Numbered from the stretch's first letter, positions 50,517 to 59,851 are shown. The stretch is 64,000 nt of DNA from Phycisphaeraceae bacterium (GCA_019636555.1 JAHBXH010000001.1:434001-498000), one strand, 5' to 3'. Made by a program: numbers and translations. Notes: a model not told the origin generated them from the sequence alone.

Positions 50517-50888
50517 GTGGCAAAGAAGCGACAGATCGTGCTCATGAAAGGCAGCTTGACGGGAGTGGCCGCGCTCGCCGCGGGCGCTCGCGCGACCCCT
50601 GCGCGTCAGGATGGTTCGAACGGCCCGATGGGGACGGTAAAAGAAGTCAAAGAAGTGCTCGCGCACTACAACACGGCGCCGGATGGTTCGCCACGGAGCG
50701 CGTCGCTGGGAACCGAGATGCTTCACGGGCCGGGATTGGTCGTCGAATTGCCGGTGAATCAGGAAGAAGTGACCCAGGCGCTTGTGACCGTCATCGACGA
50801 CGACATTGCGTGGCCGGTCTTGAGCCGCCTGTGCAAGGCGGCGGGATGGAAGATGATGGACGTCGAAACCGGCCGAGTCTTTGGCTAA
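50517..50888 (+). CDS. Hypothetical protein
   Basis: A 123-residue protein from GTG at 50517. After a basic start (AKKRQIVLMKGSLTGVAAL), with a short Ala-rich stretch, comes a conserved-looking region: VKEVKEVLAHYNTAPDGSPR, HGPGLVVELPVNQEEVTQAL and VLSRLCKAAGWKMMDVETGR. It might be a small phycisphaeral family. No function is known. It is co-directional with the receiver gene and with the next gene (26-base gap). Confidence 0.72.
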   Translation: MAKKRQIVLMKGSLTGVAALAAGARATPARQDGSNGPMGTVKEVKEVLAHYNTAPDGSPRSASLGTEMLHGPGLVVELPVNQEEVTQALVTVIDDDIAWPVLSRLCKAAGWKMMDVETGRVFG

Positions 50889-50914
50889 TCGATGATCACC
50901 GAGAGCTGATTCTC

Positions 50915-51214
50915 ATGCCCACCTACGTCTACGAAGTTCTCGACAAGAAAGGCAAGCCGACCGGCGAGACGTTCGAGATCGTCCAGCCCATGAAGGACGA
51001 CGCGCTCACGAAGGATTCGAAGGGGCGGCCCGTGCGCCGCGCGATTGTCGCCCCCGCCGTCGCCGGCAAGTGGAGCCCGATCAAAGAGAAGAGCGCGATG
51101 AGCAACAAGAACCTCGAGCGCCTCGGATTCACCAAGTACGAGCGCAAGGGCAAAGGCTACATGGAGCGCGTAGCGGGGAAAGAAGGGCCCAAGAGCATTT
51201 CGGCGGATGACTGA
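50915..51214 (+). CDS. FmdB-like small protein without zinc cysteines
   Basis: A 99-residue protein. The first 45 residues follow the FmdB/zinc-ribbon layout (MPTYVYEV, GETFEIVQPMKDDALT, VRRAIVAPAV), where FmdB has MPTYEYRC, FEVFQ and VRRLI. All expected cysteine positions carry Lys, Asp or other residues, so no zinc site remains. The C-terminal half is basic (KNLERLGFTKYERKGKGYME). Role unknown; nucleic-acid or ribosome binding would be speculation. ATG at 50915 is clear because MPTY is at the very start. Confidence 0.75.
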   Translation: MPTYVYEVLDKKGKPTGETFEIVQPMKDDALTKDSKGRPVRRAIVAPAVAGKWSPIKEKSAMSNKNLERLGFTKYERKGKGYMERVAGKEGPKSISADD

Positions 51215-51261
51215 TTAGTCCGTGGGCGTTTGTTTTTTCCTCGTACAAACGCGAGTAATTT

Positions 51262-51714
51262 TCAGTTCCGTGCTTCACGCAGAGATACGCGTCTTTGAAC
51301 GCCACTCTCGCCTGTGACCTCTATGGTGTCTGTGCCTCTGTCGACTTGAATGCGGCCAAATCTCGCGATGGCGTCTTTACCGTTCGCCGCTTGCCCGATG
51401 ATGCCCATGTCCCAAGATCGCCCGAGATCGTCTAGTTGGTCGGACAAGCGCATCCGTACCGGGCCGGGCGACCACCAGTCCTTTGAGTCAAGCCAGACAC
51501 AGACGTTCACATACGCCTTGGGCAAATCGGATGGGCTCGTTGAAATGAGTTCGCGGACAATGACCCGTGAGGGTGGAATCGGATCCGGGCTCGGAAGAAG
51601 TCTGCCAAGGGCGAATATGGCGAGGGGAATGGTCCAAAGGCCCAGCACGTAACCGACCAGCAGCCACGCGCCTCGCCGCCAAAGCTTGGTGTTGGCCTTC
51701 TGGGCAGAGTCCAT
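51262..51714 (-). CDS. Hypothetical membrane-anchored protein
   Basis: A 150-residue protein. Residues 15-40 form one transmembrane helix (GAWLLVGYVLGLWTIPLAIFAL), followed by a Pro-rich linker (PSPDPIPPSRV) and a beta-rich extracytoplasmic domain (AYVNVCVWLDSKDWWSPG, IQVDRGTDTIEVTGESG). No family was recognised. ATG at 51714 lies 6 bases after the stop of crtI on the same strand, so they may be co-transcribed. Confidence 0.7.
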   Translation of the reverse strand: MDSAQKANTKLWRRGAWLLVGYVLGLWTIPLAIFALGRLLPSPDPIPPSRVIVRELISTSPSDLPKAYVNVCVWLDSKDWWSPGPVRMRLSDQLDDLGRSWDMGIIGQAANGKDAIARFGRIQVDRGTDTIEVTGESGVQRRVSLREARN

Positions 51715-51720
51715 GCTGGA

Positions 51721-53349
51721 TCAAACCTGTGCCATCGCGCGAAGCGACTTCACTCTCATCTCTCTCGCCACATTCCCCGCATACTTCAAACCCGCCTCTT
51801 CGCACAACATCCGCGCCGAAATCTGCGACGAGAGGAAGATTGTCGGCAGCCCGCTCCCCGGGTGTGTCCCGCCGCCGACCAGGTACACATTCTCCGTGAA
51901 CGGCAGCTTGTTCTGAGGCCGTTTGTGCAGCATTTGTCCGAGATTGTGCGCGAGGTTGAACGTCGCTCCGAAGTTGATGTTCATCCCCTTCCATGTGTCG
52001 GGCGTGTACACCACTTCAGCTCGGATCCGCTCCCGGAAGTTGGGGCCGAGCGCATCGCCCAGCACCTTTTCCATCCGCTTCAGCGCCAGTTCGCGATACG
52101 CCGCCTTCTCCTTCTCCCAGTTCACGCCCGCGGCACTCGCCTGCTGCAGATTCGCGATCGGCACGAGCACGTACAACGCGCTGTTTCCCGGCGGAGCCAG
52201 CGTCGGATCCATCGCGCTCGGGTTGCACACATAGATGCTGGGCTCTTGCGGCAGTTCTCCGGTCTTGGTGATCTGCTCGAGGTTGTTCTGATAGTCCTCC
52301 GCGATGCAGATCGTGTGGTGAGGCAGATTCACCTTGCCTTCAATGCCCAGATAGAGCATGAACGTCGAGCAGGAGTACTTTCGTGAGTCGAGCGTGCCGT
52401 CGCAGTAGCTATTTCCTGCCGCGGCACGCACATTCTCGGGGATCAGTTTCTTCATCGCCCACGTCGCATCGGCGTTGATCACGACGTGGTCGAACTTTTC
52501 CGGGCGTCCACTCACGATCACTCCGGTTGCGCGCTGACCGTGGAATTCGATGCGCTCGACCGGGGTCGATGTCCGAACCTGCGCGCCGTGCTCCCGCGCC
52601 ACAACCGACATCGCCTCCATCAGCGCGTTGCACCCGCCGATCGGGTGCCATACGCCGTACTCGTACTCGATGAACGGCAAGATCGTGAACAGGCTCGGGC
52701 AGTCGTACGGACTCATGCCCAGGTACTTGCTCTGAAAACTCACCGCGAGTTTCGTCGCCGGATCGGAAAAGTACTTCCCGAGCAACTGATGCACGGAAAG
52801 ATCGGGTCGCAGAACCGGGCCCACCTTCAGCGTGTCGAGCCAGGTGTTCTTTCCGAACAAATCCAGCGGAGAGCGCATCGGGTTCCGCAGGATGCTCTCG
52901 CTGTGCCTGAGCTTGTAGCGGTTGTCGGCGATGAAGCGCGGGAAGTTCTCGCCGTCTTTCGGGTTGATCTTCGCGAGACGGCGCGACATTTCCGCGATGT
53001 CCTGCGTGGTGTCGATAACGAGGGGCGCGCCGGCTTTTCCACGACCGACCATCAGCAGCCGGTACATCGGATCGAGCCTTTTGAGTTCGACGTAATCGCC
53101 GAGCCTGCGCTCCGCCGCGGCAAAGACTTCTTCGAGCACGTACGGCATCATGAAGAACGTCGGACCGGTATCGAAGTGGTATTCCCCGCCGTCCGTGCCG
53201 GTGGCCGAGATCCGCGCCGTGCGGCCGCCGACGCGCGGCTGCGACTCGAACACGGTGACCTCGGCGCCGCTTGCCGCCAGAAGAACCGCCGCGGCAAGCC
53301 CGCCGGGCCCCGCTCCGATGATCGCTACTGAATGTCCGCTCGACTTCAA
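51721..53349 (-). CDS. Phytoene desaturase family protein (CrtI/CrtN/CrtP-like)
   Basis: A 542-residue FAD-dependent carotenoid desaturase or oxidase. The N-terminal dinucleotide motif is IIGAGPGGLAAAVLLAASGA with ESQPRVGGRT; DTGPTFFMMPYVLEEVF is the family N-terminal signature. The C-terminal FAD motif VYLVGGGTHPGSGLPTIFLS matches the CrtI consensus. It acts at the membrane on phytoene or diapophytoene. In planctomycetes the C30 pathway uses CrtN and CrtP of this family; which one this is cannot be read. A 10-bp hairpin lies just upstream of its start. Confidence 0.88.
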   Translation of the reverse strand: MKSSGHSVAIIGAGPGGLAAAVLLAASGAEVTVFESQPRVGGRTARISATGTDGGEYHFDTGPTFFMMPYVLEEVFAAAERRLGDYVELKRLDPMYRLLMVGRGKAGAPLVIDTTQDIAEMSRRLAKINPKDGENFPRFIADNRYKLRHSESILRNPMRSPLDLFGKNTWLDTLKVGPVLRPDLSVHQLLGKYFSDPATKLAVSFQSKYLGMSPYDCPSLFTILPFIEYEYGVWHPIGGCNALMEAMSVVAREHGAQVRTSTPVERIEFHGQRATGVIVSGRPEKFDHVVINADATWAMKKLIPENVRAAAGNSYCDGTLDSRKYSCSTFMLYLGIEGKVNLPHHTICIAEDYQNNLEQITKTGELPQEPSIYVCNPSAMDPTLAPPGNSALYVLVPIANLQQASAAGVNWEKEKAAYRELALKRMEKVLGDALGPNFRERIRAEVVYTPDTWKGMNINFGATFNLAHNLGQMLHKRPQNKLPFTENVYLVGGGTHPGSGLPTIFLSSQISARMLCEEAGLKYAGNVAREMRVKSLRAMAQV

Positions 53350-53357
53350 GGCCGGAA

Positions 53358-53380
53358 CCTCCCGCTTTCGAAGCGGGAGG
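53358..53380. terminator. Perfect hairpin between dockerin-tailed gene and crtI-like gene
   Basis: CCTCCCGCTT (53358-53367) and AAGCGGGAGG (53371-53380) form a 10-bp perfect stem with a TCG loop. It lies 44 bases past the stop codon of the upstream minus-strand gene and 9 bases before the next start, so it could terminate one and shield or regulate the other. Confidence 0.6.
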
Positions 53381-53423
53381 GTAGTTCAAGGATTGATTAC
53401 GCGTTGGCGTGCTCAACCGGATA

Positions 53424-54251
53424 TCAGGGGCACTCGAGCGCGTCGTAAGCGACGATGAATATCGAAAAATCCTCGTCGTTCACGTCGCTGTCGTGGTTGA
53501 GGTCGCAGGGACAACCCGGCAACATGCCCGGATCGTCGCATAGAAGCAGGTCGTAGTCGGCGAGAAAAATCAGAAAATCAAAGTCGTCCACCACGCTGTC
53601 ATGATTGAAGTCTGCAGGACACGGGTTCACATCGCCGAGCATCAGCCCGACCGAGTACATCCCGCTGGTCTCGTTTGGAACACCGCTGCTCTCGATGTCG
53701 GCGGAGGAAGTGATCGCGAATCGATAGACGCCGGGTTCGAGCTGACCGTGCGCGCCGCTGAATTCGCCCGAGTAAGCGAAGATCTGCGTCGCGCCCCTGG
53801 AGAGCGACACGAGCGTATTCCCTTCCGGTCCAGCGGCCATTCCGGGATCGATGCGCCAGGTGCGCGCGGTGGGGAGGGTGAAGTCAATCCAGATCCTCGA
53901 GAGTGCCGACGCGCTCGCGTTCAGAAAGCCTTCGTCCGGAGTGATGCTGATAAAGAAAAAGCCCGTTGCGGTCAGACCACTCTCGGACATTTCGAGCCCC
54001 AATTGCGAGCGCGCCTGCACGCCACTCGGACCCGAAGTCTGGTCGGAGTTTGCCGATCCGAGAAACTGCGGGAACGCTCCATCGCCGCTCCACTCCGAAC
54101 GGTCGTTTGTTCCGTAGATCGTCTCGAGGTGGCTGCTGGTTTCCGCCCGAACGCTGACAACAGCGTTCTGCAGTTGCGCCCACGTCGTGGGCACACATAT
54201 TCCGATCGCGAGCACACAAAGACCGGCCGAGATTCTTCCTGCGCACGCCAT
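53424..54251 (-). CDS. Secreted protein with dockerin-like C-terminal tail
   Basis: A 275-residue exported protein. The signal peptide is about 25 residues (ISAGLCVLAIGICVPTTWA). The middle is beta-rich, with ESGLTATGFFFISITPDEGF and YSGEFSGAHGQLEPGVYRFA, like a choice-of-anchor or PEP-CTERM-type domain. The tail has two Ca-binding loops of the form D-x-N-x-D-x-x-V-x-D-x-D: CPADFNHDSVVDDFDFLIFL and CDLNHDSDVNDEDFSIFI, spaced by a Cys-rich linker. Type II secretion is a plausible export route because gspDE are in the window. Its ligand is unknown. Confidence 0.82.
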   Translation of the reverse strand: MACAGRISAGLCVLAIGICVPTTWAQLQNAVVSVRAETSSHLETIYGTNDRSEWSGDGAFPQFLGSANSDQTSGPSGVQARSQLGLEMSESGLTATGFFFISITPDEGFLNASASALSRIWIDFTLPTARTWRIDPGMAAGPEGNTLVSLSRGATQIFAYSGEFSGAHGQLEPGVYRFAITSSADIESSGVPNETSGMYSVGLMLGDVNPCPADFNHDSVVDDFDFLIFLADYDLLLCDDPGMLPGCPCDLNHDSDVNDEDFSIFIVAYDALECP

Positions 54252-54333
54252 GGAGACCCCCCGGAAAGGTGCTTCACGCAGTCTACCACGAAGTCAAACC
54301 ATGAAAAACTGACTGCCGGGGGTGAAATGCCGC

Positions 54334-55161
54334 TTAAGGGCAAATCAATTCGTTGTATGCCGCCGCGAAGAAAACAAAGTCCGCGTCATCGACCATTTCG
54401 TCGCCGTTGAAATCCGCCGGGCAGCCCTCTTCGTGGCGGAGGGAGGGGCATTCGAGTTCGTTGTACGCCGCGGCAAACTCGACGAAGTCGGCGTCATCGA
54501 CCAGCCGGTCGTCGTTGAGATCAGCAAGGCAGAGCGATCCCTCGAAGACTTCGAACTCGAAATCGAAAATCCCGACCGAATCGAAGCCTCCCGCGCCGCT
54601 CTGCGTGCGTGCGGTGAGCACGAGCAGGTAGTCGCCTTCGGGAAGGTCGCCGCGGACTTCGTGCACGTGGGTGCGCTCGAAGCGGAACATCTCGTCATCG
54701 CCCATCATCATGACAGCCGAGCCTTCGCCGTCGAGATCGTTCACATCGACGGAATGGATCTCGAAGTGGTGTGCGCCGTGAACATGAAAATCGATCTCAA
54801 CCCGCGCTTCCGCCCCGGCGAACGCCGTGACCAGGTCCACGCCGGGCGTCACCCGAGCGTTCGCAAAGCCGTTCGATATGACGTTCGTTGAATTCACAAA
54901 GAGAAAGAAGTTGGCGGTCGAAAGCACGCCGCTCGATCCGATTGCCTGACTCGCATCGGAAAAACCCTGCCACGAGGGAAGCGAGCCGCTCGCGCCTTCC
55001 TGAAACAGAGAATTCGATCCGCCTGTCGTCGTCAGGCTGCTCGAAGCAATGTTGACGGTGGTGATGACGGCGTGCGTGAGATCGACGTGCGCCTGCGCCG
55101 CGCCCGAAATAACCAGAAATGCACCGCAAGTCAACCCGCCGATACGGAACCGATTTTCCAT
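54334..55161 (-). CDS. Secreted protein with dockerin-like C-terminal tail
   Basis: A 275-residue protein starting at ATG 55161 (GAAGGG upstream). The signal peptide RIGGLTCGAFLVISGAAQA is cleaved before HVDLTHAVITTV. The domain has VFVNST-like strands, SGVLSTANFFLFVNSTNVIS, and a HVHGAHHFEIHSVDVNDLDG stretch rich in His. The tail again has paired loops: LADLNDDRLVDDADFVEF with AAAYNELEC, and CPADFNGDEMVDDADFVFF with AAAYNELIC. Together with the previous gene it forms a small cluster of tailed secreted proteins on the same strand. Function unknown. Confidence 0.82.
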   Translation of the reverse strand: MENRFRIGGLTCGAFLVISGAAQAHVDLTHAVITTVNIASSSLTTTGGSNSLFQEGASGSLPSWQGFSDASQAIGSSGVLSTANFFLFVNSTNVISNGFANARVTPGVDLVTAFAGAEARVEIDFHVHGAHHFEIHSVDVNDLDGEGSAVMMMGDDEMFRFERTHVHEVRGDLPEGDYLLVLTARTQSGAGGFDSVGIFDFEFEVFEGSLCLADLNDDRLVDDADFVEFAAAYNELECPSLRHEEGCPADFNGDEMVDDADFVFFAAAYNELICP

Positions 55162-55264
55162 AATTGCACCCTTCGCGGAACGCACCACGCTCCGTGCAGA
55201 TGTCCGCAGCCCGGAAAAGGCTTGCTGCGAAAGGTCGCTGGATCGAATACAAAAACTGGCGGAG

Positions 55265-56857
55265 TCAGCGGCCGCGTCCCGGCATCTTGCCGAACAATCG
55301 CTTGGGCGGGAGCTTGGTCGGAACGATGCCTCCCGGGAACTTGTTCGGGTCCACCTGTCCGGGTGCGGCCGAAGGCAATTCGAGCTTTGAGGCCTGTTCG
55401 ACGCGGCTCACCTTTGGTGCGGGTGCTGCCGGCTCGGGTGCTCCTTCCGGGCGCTCGATCTGCAATCCACCCTGGGGCCGGCCGCCCGGTGCCTCGTCGC
55501 GCCAACCCGTCGGCGGAGCGTTGCCGACGAAATCCGGATATTCGAGTTTGGGAATCTCGGCGTTGATCAGCATCTCGATGCTGGTGAGCAGGTCGCCTTG
55601 CTGGGGAGTAACGAGCGAGTACGCGAGGCCGCCCTTGCCGGCGCGAGCGGTCCGACCGATGCGGTGGATGTACAACTCGGGGTCATCGGGCAGATCGAAG
55701 TTGATGACGTGCGAAACACCCTCGACGTCGATGCCGCGGCTGGCGAGATCGGAGCAGATCACCACCGCGAGCTTGCCGTCCTTGAGCTGCTTCATGGTGG
55801 TGTTGCGCTTGCCTTGGCTCATGTCGCCGTGCATCGCGTGCGCCTCGATGCCGCGGGCGGTCAGTCCCTTGGCGAGTTCATCCACCGTGCGCTTGAGGCG
55901 GCAGAAGATCAGCGTGAGCGCCGGATCCTCGTGCGTGAGCACGTGCAGCAGCATGCGCTTTTTGTCCCAAGGGGCAACCGGAATGTGAAACTGCTTGACG
56001 AGGCTGGCGGTGAGCGACCCGGCGCTTGTCACAATCTTTTCGGGATTGTGCATGTGCTGGCGTGCGAGCCGCTCGACTTCCTCGCTCAGCGTGGCGCTGA
56101 CGAAAATCGTCTGGCGTCCTTCCGGAGGCGTGCCCGGCTTGGGGCACATGCTCAGGATCCGCTTGATGTCGTCGCGGAAACCGATGTCGAACATCCGGTC
56201 CACTTCGTCGAGCACGGCGAAGCGGATGTTCTTCAGGTGGAAGTAGCCACGCTGCAGCATGTCGAGCACGCGCCCGGGCGTTCCGACCACGATGTGCGAT
56301 CCGCTTTGAAGCTGCTTCGTCTGCGCCTGGATCGATTGCCCGCCGTAGAGCGTGACCGCGCGGATGGGCGTGTGCTTAGCGAGTTCGTTGATCTCGTCGG
56401 TGATCTGGATCGCCAGCTCGCGCGTCGGCGCGAGGATGAGCGCCTGGAACTGGGTGTCCTTGCCGCACATGTGGATCAGGGGCAATCCGAACGCGGCAGT
56501 TTTTCCTGTTCCGGTCTTTGCCTGGCCGAGCACGTCGCGCCCGGTGAGCGCGATCGGGATCAGCTTCGCCTGGATCATCGTCGGCTTGCTGAAGCCCAAT
56601 TCGGCGAGGCCCTTGAGCACGCTGTTGCGCAGCCCGAGCTTGGCGAAGTCGGCGCCATCGTCAAAGACATTGTCCTGTGCGACCGGCTTGAAATCGTGAT
56701 GCGTCACGACGCCGTGCGGCTGGTGCGTCACCTGGACCGGGGTTTCGTGGGCTCCGTTCGCTGCGTGCTGATCACCCAAGAGTTCGTCCGCATGCGATGC
56801 CGGATTGGAGCCTTGACCGGGCTCGATGGAGGACTCCGCCCCCTGATTCGTGTTCAT
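55265..56857 (-). CDS. DEAD-box RNA helicase
   Basis: A 530-residue ATP-dependent RNA helicase. Order: Q motif LGFSKPTMIQAKLIPIA, motif I AKTGTGKTAAFGLPL, Ia LILAPTRELAIQI, Ib VGTPGRVLDML, motif II DEVD (variant of DEAD) in FAVLDEVDRMFD, motif III SATLSEEVE, then VINFDLPDDPELYIHRIGRTARAG with motifs V-VI. The N-terminal 75 residues are polar; the C-terminal 130 residues are Pro/Gly/Ala-rich, like RhlE and CsdA tails that bind RNA. A role in RNA unwinding in cold or ribosome assembly is typical. Confidence 0.93.
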   Translation of the reverse strand: MNTNQGAESSIEPGQGSNPASHADELLGDQHAANGAHETPVQVTHQPHGVVTHHDFKPVAQDNVFDDGADFAKLGLRNSVLKGLAELGFSKPTMIQAKLIPIALTGRDVLGQAKTGTGKTAAFGLPLIHMCGKDTQFQALILAPTRELAIQITDEINELAKHTPIRAVTLYGGQSIQAQTKQLQSGSHIVVGTPGRVLDMLQRGYFHLKNIRFAVLDEVDRMFDIGFRDDIKRILSMCPKPGTPPEGRQTIFVSATLSEEVERLARQHMHNPEKIVTSAGSLTASLVKQFHIPVAPWDKKRMLLHVLTHEDPALTLIFCRLKRTVDELAKGLTARGIEAHAMHGDMSQGKRNTTMKQLKDGKLAVVICSDLASRGIDVEGVSHVINFDLPDDPELYIHRIGRTARAGKGGLAYSLVTPQQGDLLTSIEMLINAEIPKLEYPDFVGNAPPTGWRDEAPGGRPQGGLQIERPEGAPEPAAPAPKVSRVEQASKLELPSAAPGQVDPNKFPGGIVPTKLPPKRLFGKMPGRGR

Positions 56858-57138
56858 AAGTTCTCGACTCGTTGTGTTAGGCCGACCGAAGGACGTCCGA
56901 AGGATGTGGGAAATCTTCCTGAGTTCCCGGCGAAATTGTAGAACGAAATCGGCGCTGCTTCAGCGGATATCTCTCGGCCAAAGCCCGCCATGCAGTCGGC
57001 CGCGCTCGGCGGCGAAACGGCCGCAAATAAGGCGTTTTTCACAGCGTTCAGGATCGGAGCATCGGGTAGTCTGAGGAGTGGTCATCAGAACGATGCGAGG
57101 GGTGGCGTGGGGTCCGTTCTTCTGCGGAGGGCTCCAAC

Positions 57139-58554
57139 ATGAAGACGAGCACTTTGTTTGGTTTGGCGGCTTGTGGATCATCGGCCCTTGCTGGCGTTTC
57201 TTCGCTGCGAGTTGTGGTGCAGACGGATGATCCCAAGCCGCAGGGAGGTTTGTTCAAAGATTTCCTCCCGCCGATCTTCGACGGCGAGACAGTCGGCTTT
57301 CGCGACGAGGATGTGTTGGAGGTTTACAAGGCTGTGGGGCATGGCGAGCCAGAACTGGTCGCGAAGACCGGGCAGCTTGCACCAGGATTCGGAGGCGGCG
57401 CGTATTCGTGGCTCGATATCTACAGCAAGTCCAACTGCCTGCGTCCGAAGCGCCAGGGAATTCCCTATCACGGGCAGGCGCCGTTCCCGAATATCGGCAC
57501 GATCCAGAGCATCTTCTCTGACATCGATCAGCCCAACAATCTCGCGGCCGAATTCATGATCGCTCCCGACGGGGGCAACCTCAACATCGCGTTCGGTCTC
57601 GATTTCGCTTCGGACAATCGCAACGTGATCTTTGCCGGATCCACGTCGGTCACTCCGACGGGCGGGGCGTATTGCGTGCTCTCCGGCGATGTCCGCTTCA
57701 TCTGCAACAGCAGCACGGTTGTCCCGTTTCTCGGAACGACCATCGGCCCGATCAATGCAACGGGAGATATCCGCAACGAATACGCCATCACACGCGTCAT
57801 TGCGCCGGCTCCGAATCCGGACTGGATGGGAATCCTGCGCTACCGCCTGAGCAACGGGACGATCGACTATCCGGTTCGCTCCGAAGATCTTGTTCCGTTT
57901 GTCGGCGAGAACTTCGTCGATATCGCGCCCAATCCGGTGCTGAGTGAAAGCGGGCGCATCGTCTGTCACGTCACGGGTGCATCCTCTCTCCACGGGACAG
58001 TGACACGCGGCATCTACATGTGGCAGGATGATTTCATCACCAAGATCGCCCAGAACGGCGACGCGCGGCCCGATGGCGGATCGTTCCTCTACGACAACAT
58101 CTCTGCAAACTCGACAATTCTTTCCGCATCGGGCGATCGGATCGCTTTCGCGTACACGGTCAACTTCTTCCAGGGTCTGCAGGCGATCTACATCTGGCGC
58201 GACGGCATGCTCTCCCGCGCGGTCGGCCCCGGAACGAAGGTGAACGGCAAGACTGTCTCTAATCTCCGCCCATGCCGCTCGATGCTGGGCGGCTTTCGCA
58301 TCGCGTTCGCTGCCGACTTCAGCGACGGCAAGCAGGCGATCGTCGTCGCCAATATCTGCGCCGGCGACTTCAACGACGACGGCTTCGTGGAAGACGCCGA
58401 TTTCGTCGAATTTGCCGCGGCATACAACCTGCTGCTGTGCACCGACCCGATCATGCCCGAGAATTGTCCGGCGGACCTCAACGGCGACGGCTTCGTGGAC
58501 GATTCGGACTTTGTGCTCTTCGCCGCGGCTTACAACGCACTTTTGTGCGAGTAA
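57139..58554 (+). CDS. Secreted protein with choice-of-anchor-like repeats and dockerin-like tail
   Basis: A 471-residue exported protein. The signal peptide (KTSTLFGLAACGSSALAGVSS) is followed by about 380 residues of beta-propeller-like repeats (VGENFVDIAPNPVLSESGRI, DRIAFAYTVNFFQGLQAIYI). The tail has paired loops: CAGDFNDDGFVEDADFVEFA with AAYNLLLC, and CPADLNGDGFVDDSDFVLFA with AAYNALLC. Each D-x-N-x-D-G-x-V-x-D loop fits a dockerin/EF-hand Ca site. The DEAD-box gene is divergent. Function unknown; surface attachment by the tail is plausible. Confidence 0.82.
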   Translation: MKTSTLFGLAACGSSALAGVSSLRVVVQTDDPKPQGGLFKDFLPPIFDGETVGFRDEDVLEVYKAVGHGEPELVAKTGQLAPGFGGGAYSWLDIYSKSNCLRPKRQGIPYHGQAPFPNIGTIQSIFSDIDQPNNLAAEFMIAPDGGNLNIAFGLDFASDNRNVIFAGSTSVTPTGGAYCVLSGDVRFICNSSTVVPFLGTTIGPINATGDIRNEYAITRVIAPAPNPDWMGILRYRLSNGTIDYPVRSEDLVPFVGENFVDIAPNPVLSESGRIVCHVTGASSLHGTVTRGIYMWQDDFITKIAQNGDARPDGGSFLYDNISANSTILSASGDRIAFAYTVNFFQGLQAIYIWRDGMLSRAVGPGTKVNGKTVSNLRPCRSMLGGFRIAFAADFSDGKQAIVVANICAGDFNDDGFVEDADFVEFAAAYNLLLCTDPIMPENCPADLNGDGFVDDSDFVLFAAAYNALLCE

Positions 58555-58597
58555 ACGGCTCGGCGAAGTTGCCGGACACGTGCGACGCACACGCTGA

Positions 58598-59851
58598 TCA
58601 CGCTCCGAGTACGAACGCTCGCTCGCGCCACAGTTTCTCGACGAGCGGCGCGACGGTGCCGGACGACGTCAGCCCCGGACCGAGCGGGTTTTCGCCCGCG
58701 CCTGCCGAGACTCTCGGGTCCTGCGCGCAGGCGACCAGCAGATCGACCAAACCTTCGAAATCGCTGATCGCGATCTGCTCGCGTTCGATCGTTGCCTTGC
58801 GCGTGTTCGTCCCGTCCTGCACCGCAGCGAGATCGCCCATGTTGTGGTAGTTGCCGAGCGGCAGGCACACGCACGTCGCGTCGTATCCCGCGGCACAGAA
58901 CACCGAAGCCTCGCACGCCCCGCCCGCCATCAGCTTGCGCTGCCATTTCCACTTGCGTGACTTGTCGACCTTGTCGCGCGCGTGCGGAATGGACGGCCCG
59001 CCCGCGAGCGCTTCGGCGCACTTTGCGATCGCCTCCGTCAGATTTGGCGAGAAGATTGAGATGCGGTCGCCCACGCGGACAATGGGTCCTCCCCCGATCG
59101 GCGAATCGTGCGGGAAGCTGCGGCTGTTTTCGAGGGCGATGACGATCGAGTTCTTCGGCATCGTTCCGTCGCGGCAGGCCGCGATCGCGCCGATGAAACC
59201 GATCTCTTCGGCGCGGGTGAAGATCAGGCGCACGTCGCGCGCCGTTTCCTTGTACTCCTCGATCACGTCCATCGCCGCCAGCCCCGCGGCGACTGCGGCG
59301 AGATCGTCGCACCCCAGCGTGTGCAGGATGCCGTTCGAAATCTCCGCCTGAGGCAGATCCCACACGGCAACATCGCCGATTTTCAGGCCCTCGGTCGTGT
59401 CGTGCGAATCACACAGTTCGGCGGTGTAATGCTTGAACGGAGATTCGCTGCCGTTCACGGGCGGCGCGCTCGCCTCACCGGTGAGCGTGGCGGCATGTCG
59501 CGTGTCGGTCGAACTCCAGAGCGCGACCTTGCCGTCCTTGAAGTAATCGTCCATCACCCCGCCGCGGAACGAGAGCTCGACGCAGGAGGGTGACACGATC
59601 CGCTCGACGACGAAGGCCGGGTGATCGAGGTGGGCCGTGATGTAGACCGGCGGCAGGTCGGTGCCCTTGGCCTCGTTCATCGAGACGGTCAGATTGCCGC
59701 TCTTGTCCTCGCTGAGGCGGAGCCCCGGGCGCGACTTCACCCACCGGCGGATGTAGTCGATGACACGCCCCTCTTTTCCCGAGGCGGTCGGAATCTGGGT
59801 GACTTCGAGCAGCCACTTTCGATGCAATTCACGGCGTTGGTCGCTGATCAT
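58598..59851 (-). CDS. M42/M20-like zinc metallopeptidase
   Basis: A 417-residue cytoplasmic aminopeptidase-like enzyme. Metal ligands can be placed at His of YITAHLDHPAFVV, Asp of LGCDDLAAV, the catalytic Glu pair in FTRAEEIGFIGA, and His of GNYHNMGDLAAVQ near the C-terminus. The order and spacing resemble the M42 glutamyl aminopeptidase/deblocking family more than M20. Two zinc ions would cleave N-terminal residues from peptides. ATG at 59851 is used. An inverted repeat pair lies immediately upstream. Confidence 0.85.
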   Translation of the reverse strand: MISDQRRELHRKWLLEVTQIPTASGKEGRVIDYIRRWVKSRPGLRLSEDKSGNLTVSMNEAKGTDLPPVYITAHLDHPAFVVERIVSPSCVELSFRGGVMDDYFKDGKVALWSSTDTRHAATLTGEASAPPVNGSESPFKHYTAELCDSHDTTEGLKIGDVAVWDLPQAEISNGILHTLGCDDLAAVAAGLAAMDVIEEYKETARDVRLIFTRAEEIGFIGAIAACRDGTMPKNSIVIALENSRSFPHDSPIGGGPIVRVGDRISIFSPNLTEAIAKCAEALAGGPSIPHARDKVDKSRKWKWQRKLMAGGACEASVFCAAGYDATCVCLPLGNYHNMGDLAAVQDGTNTRKATIEREQIAISDFEGLVDLLVACAQDPRVSAGAGENPLGPGLTSSGTVAPLVEKLWRERAFVLGA

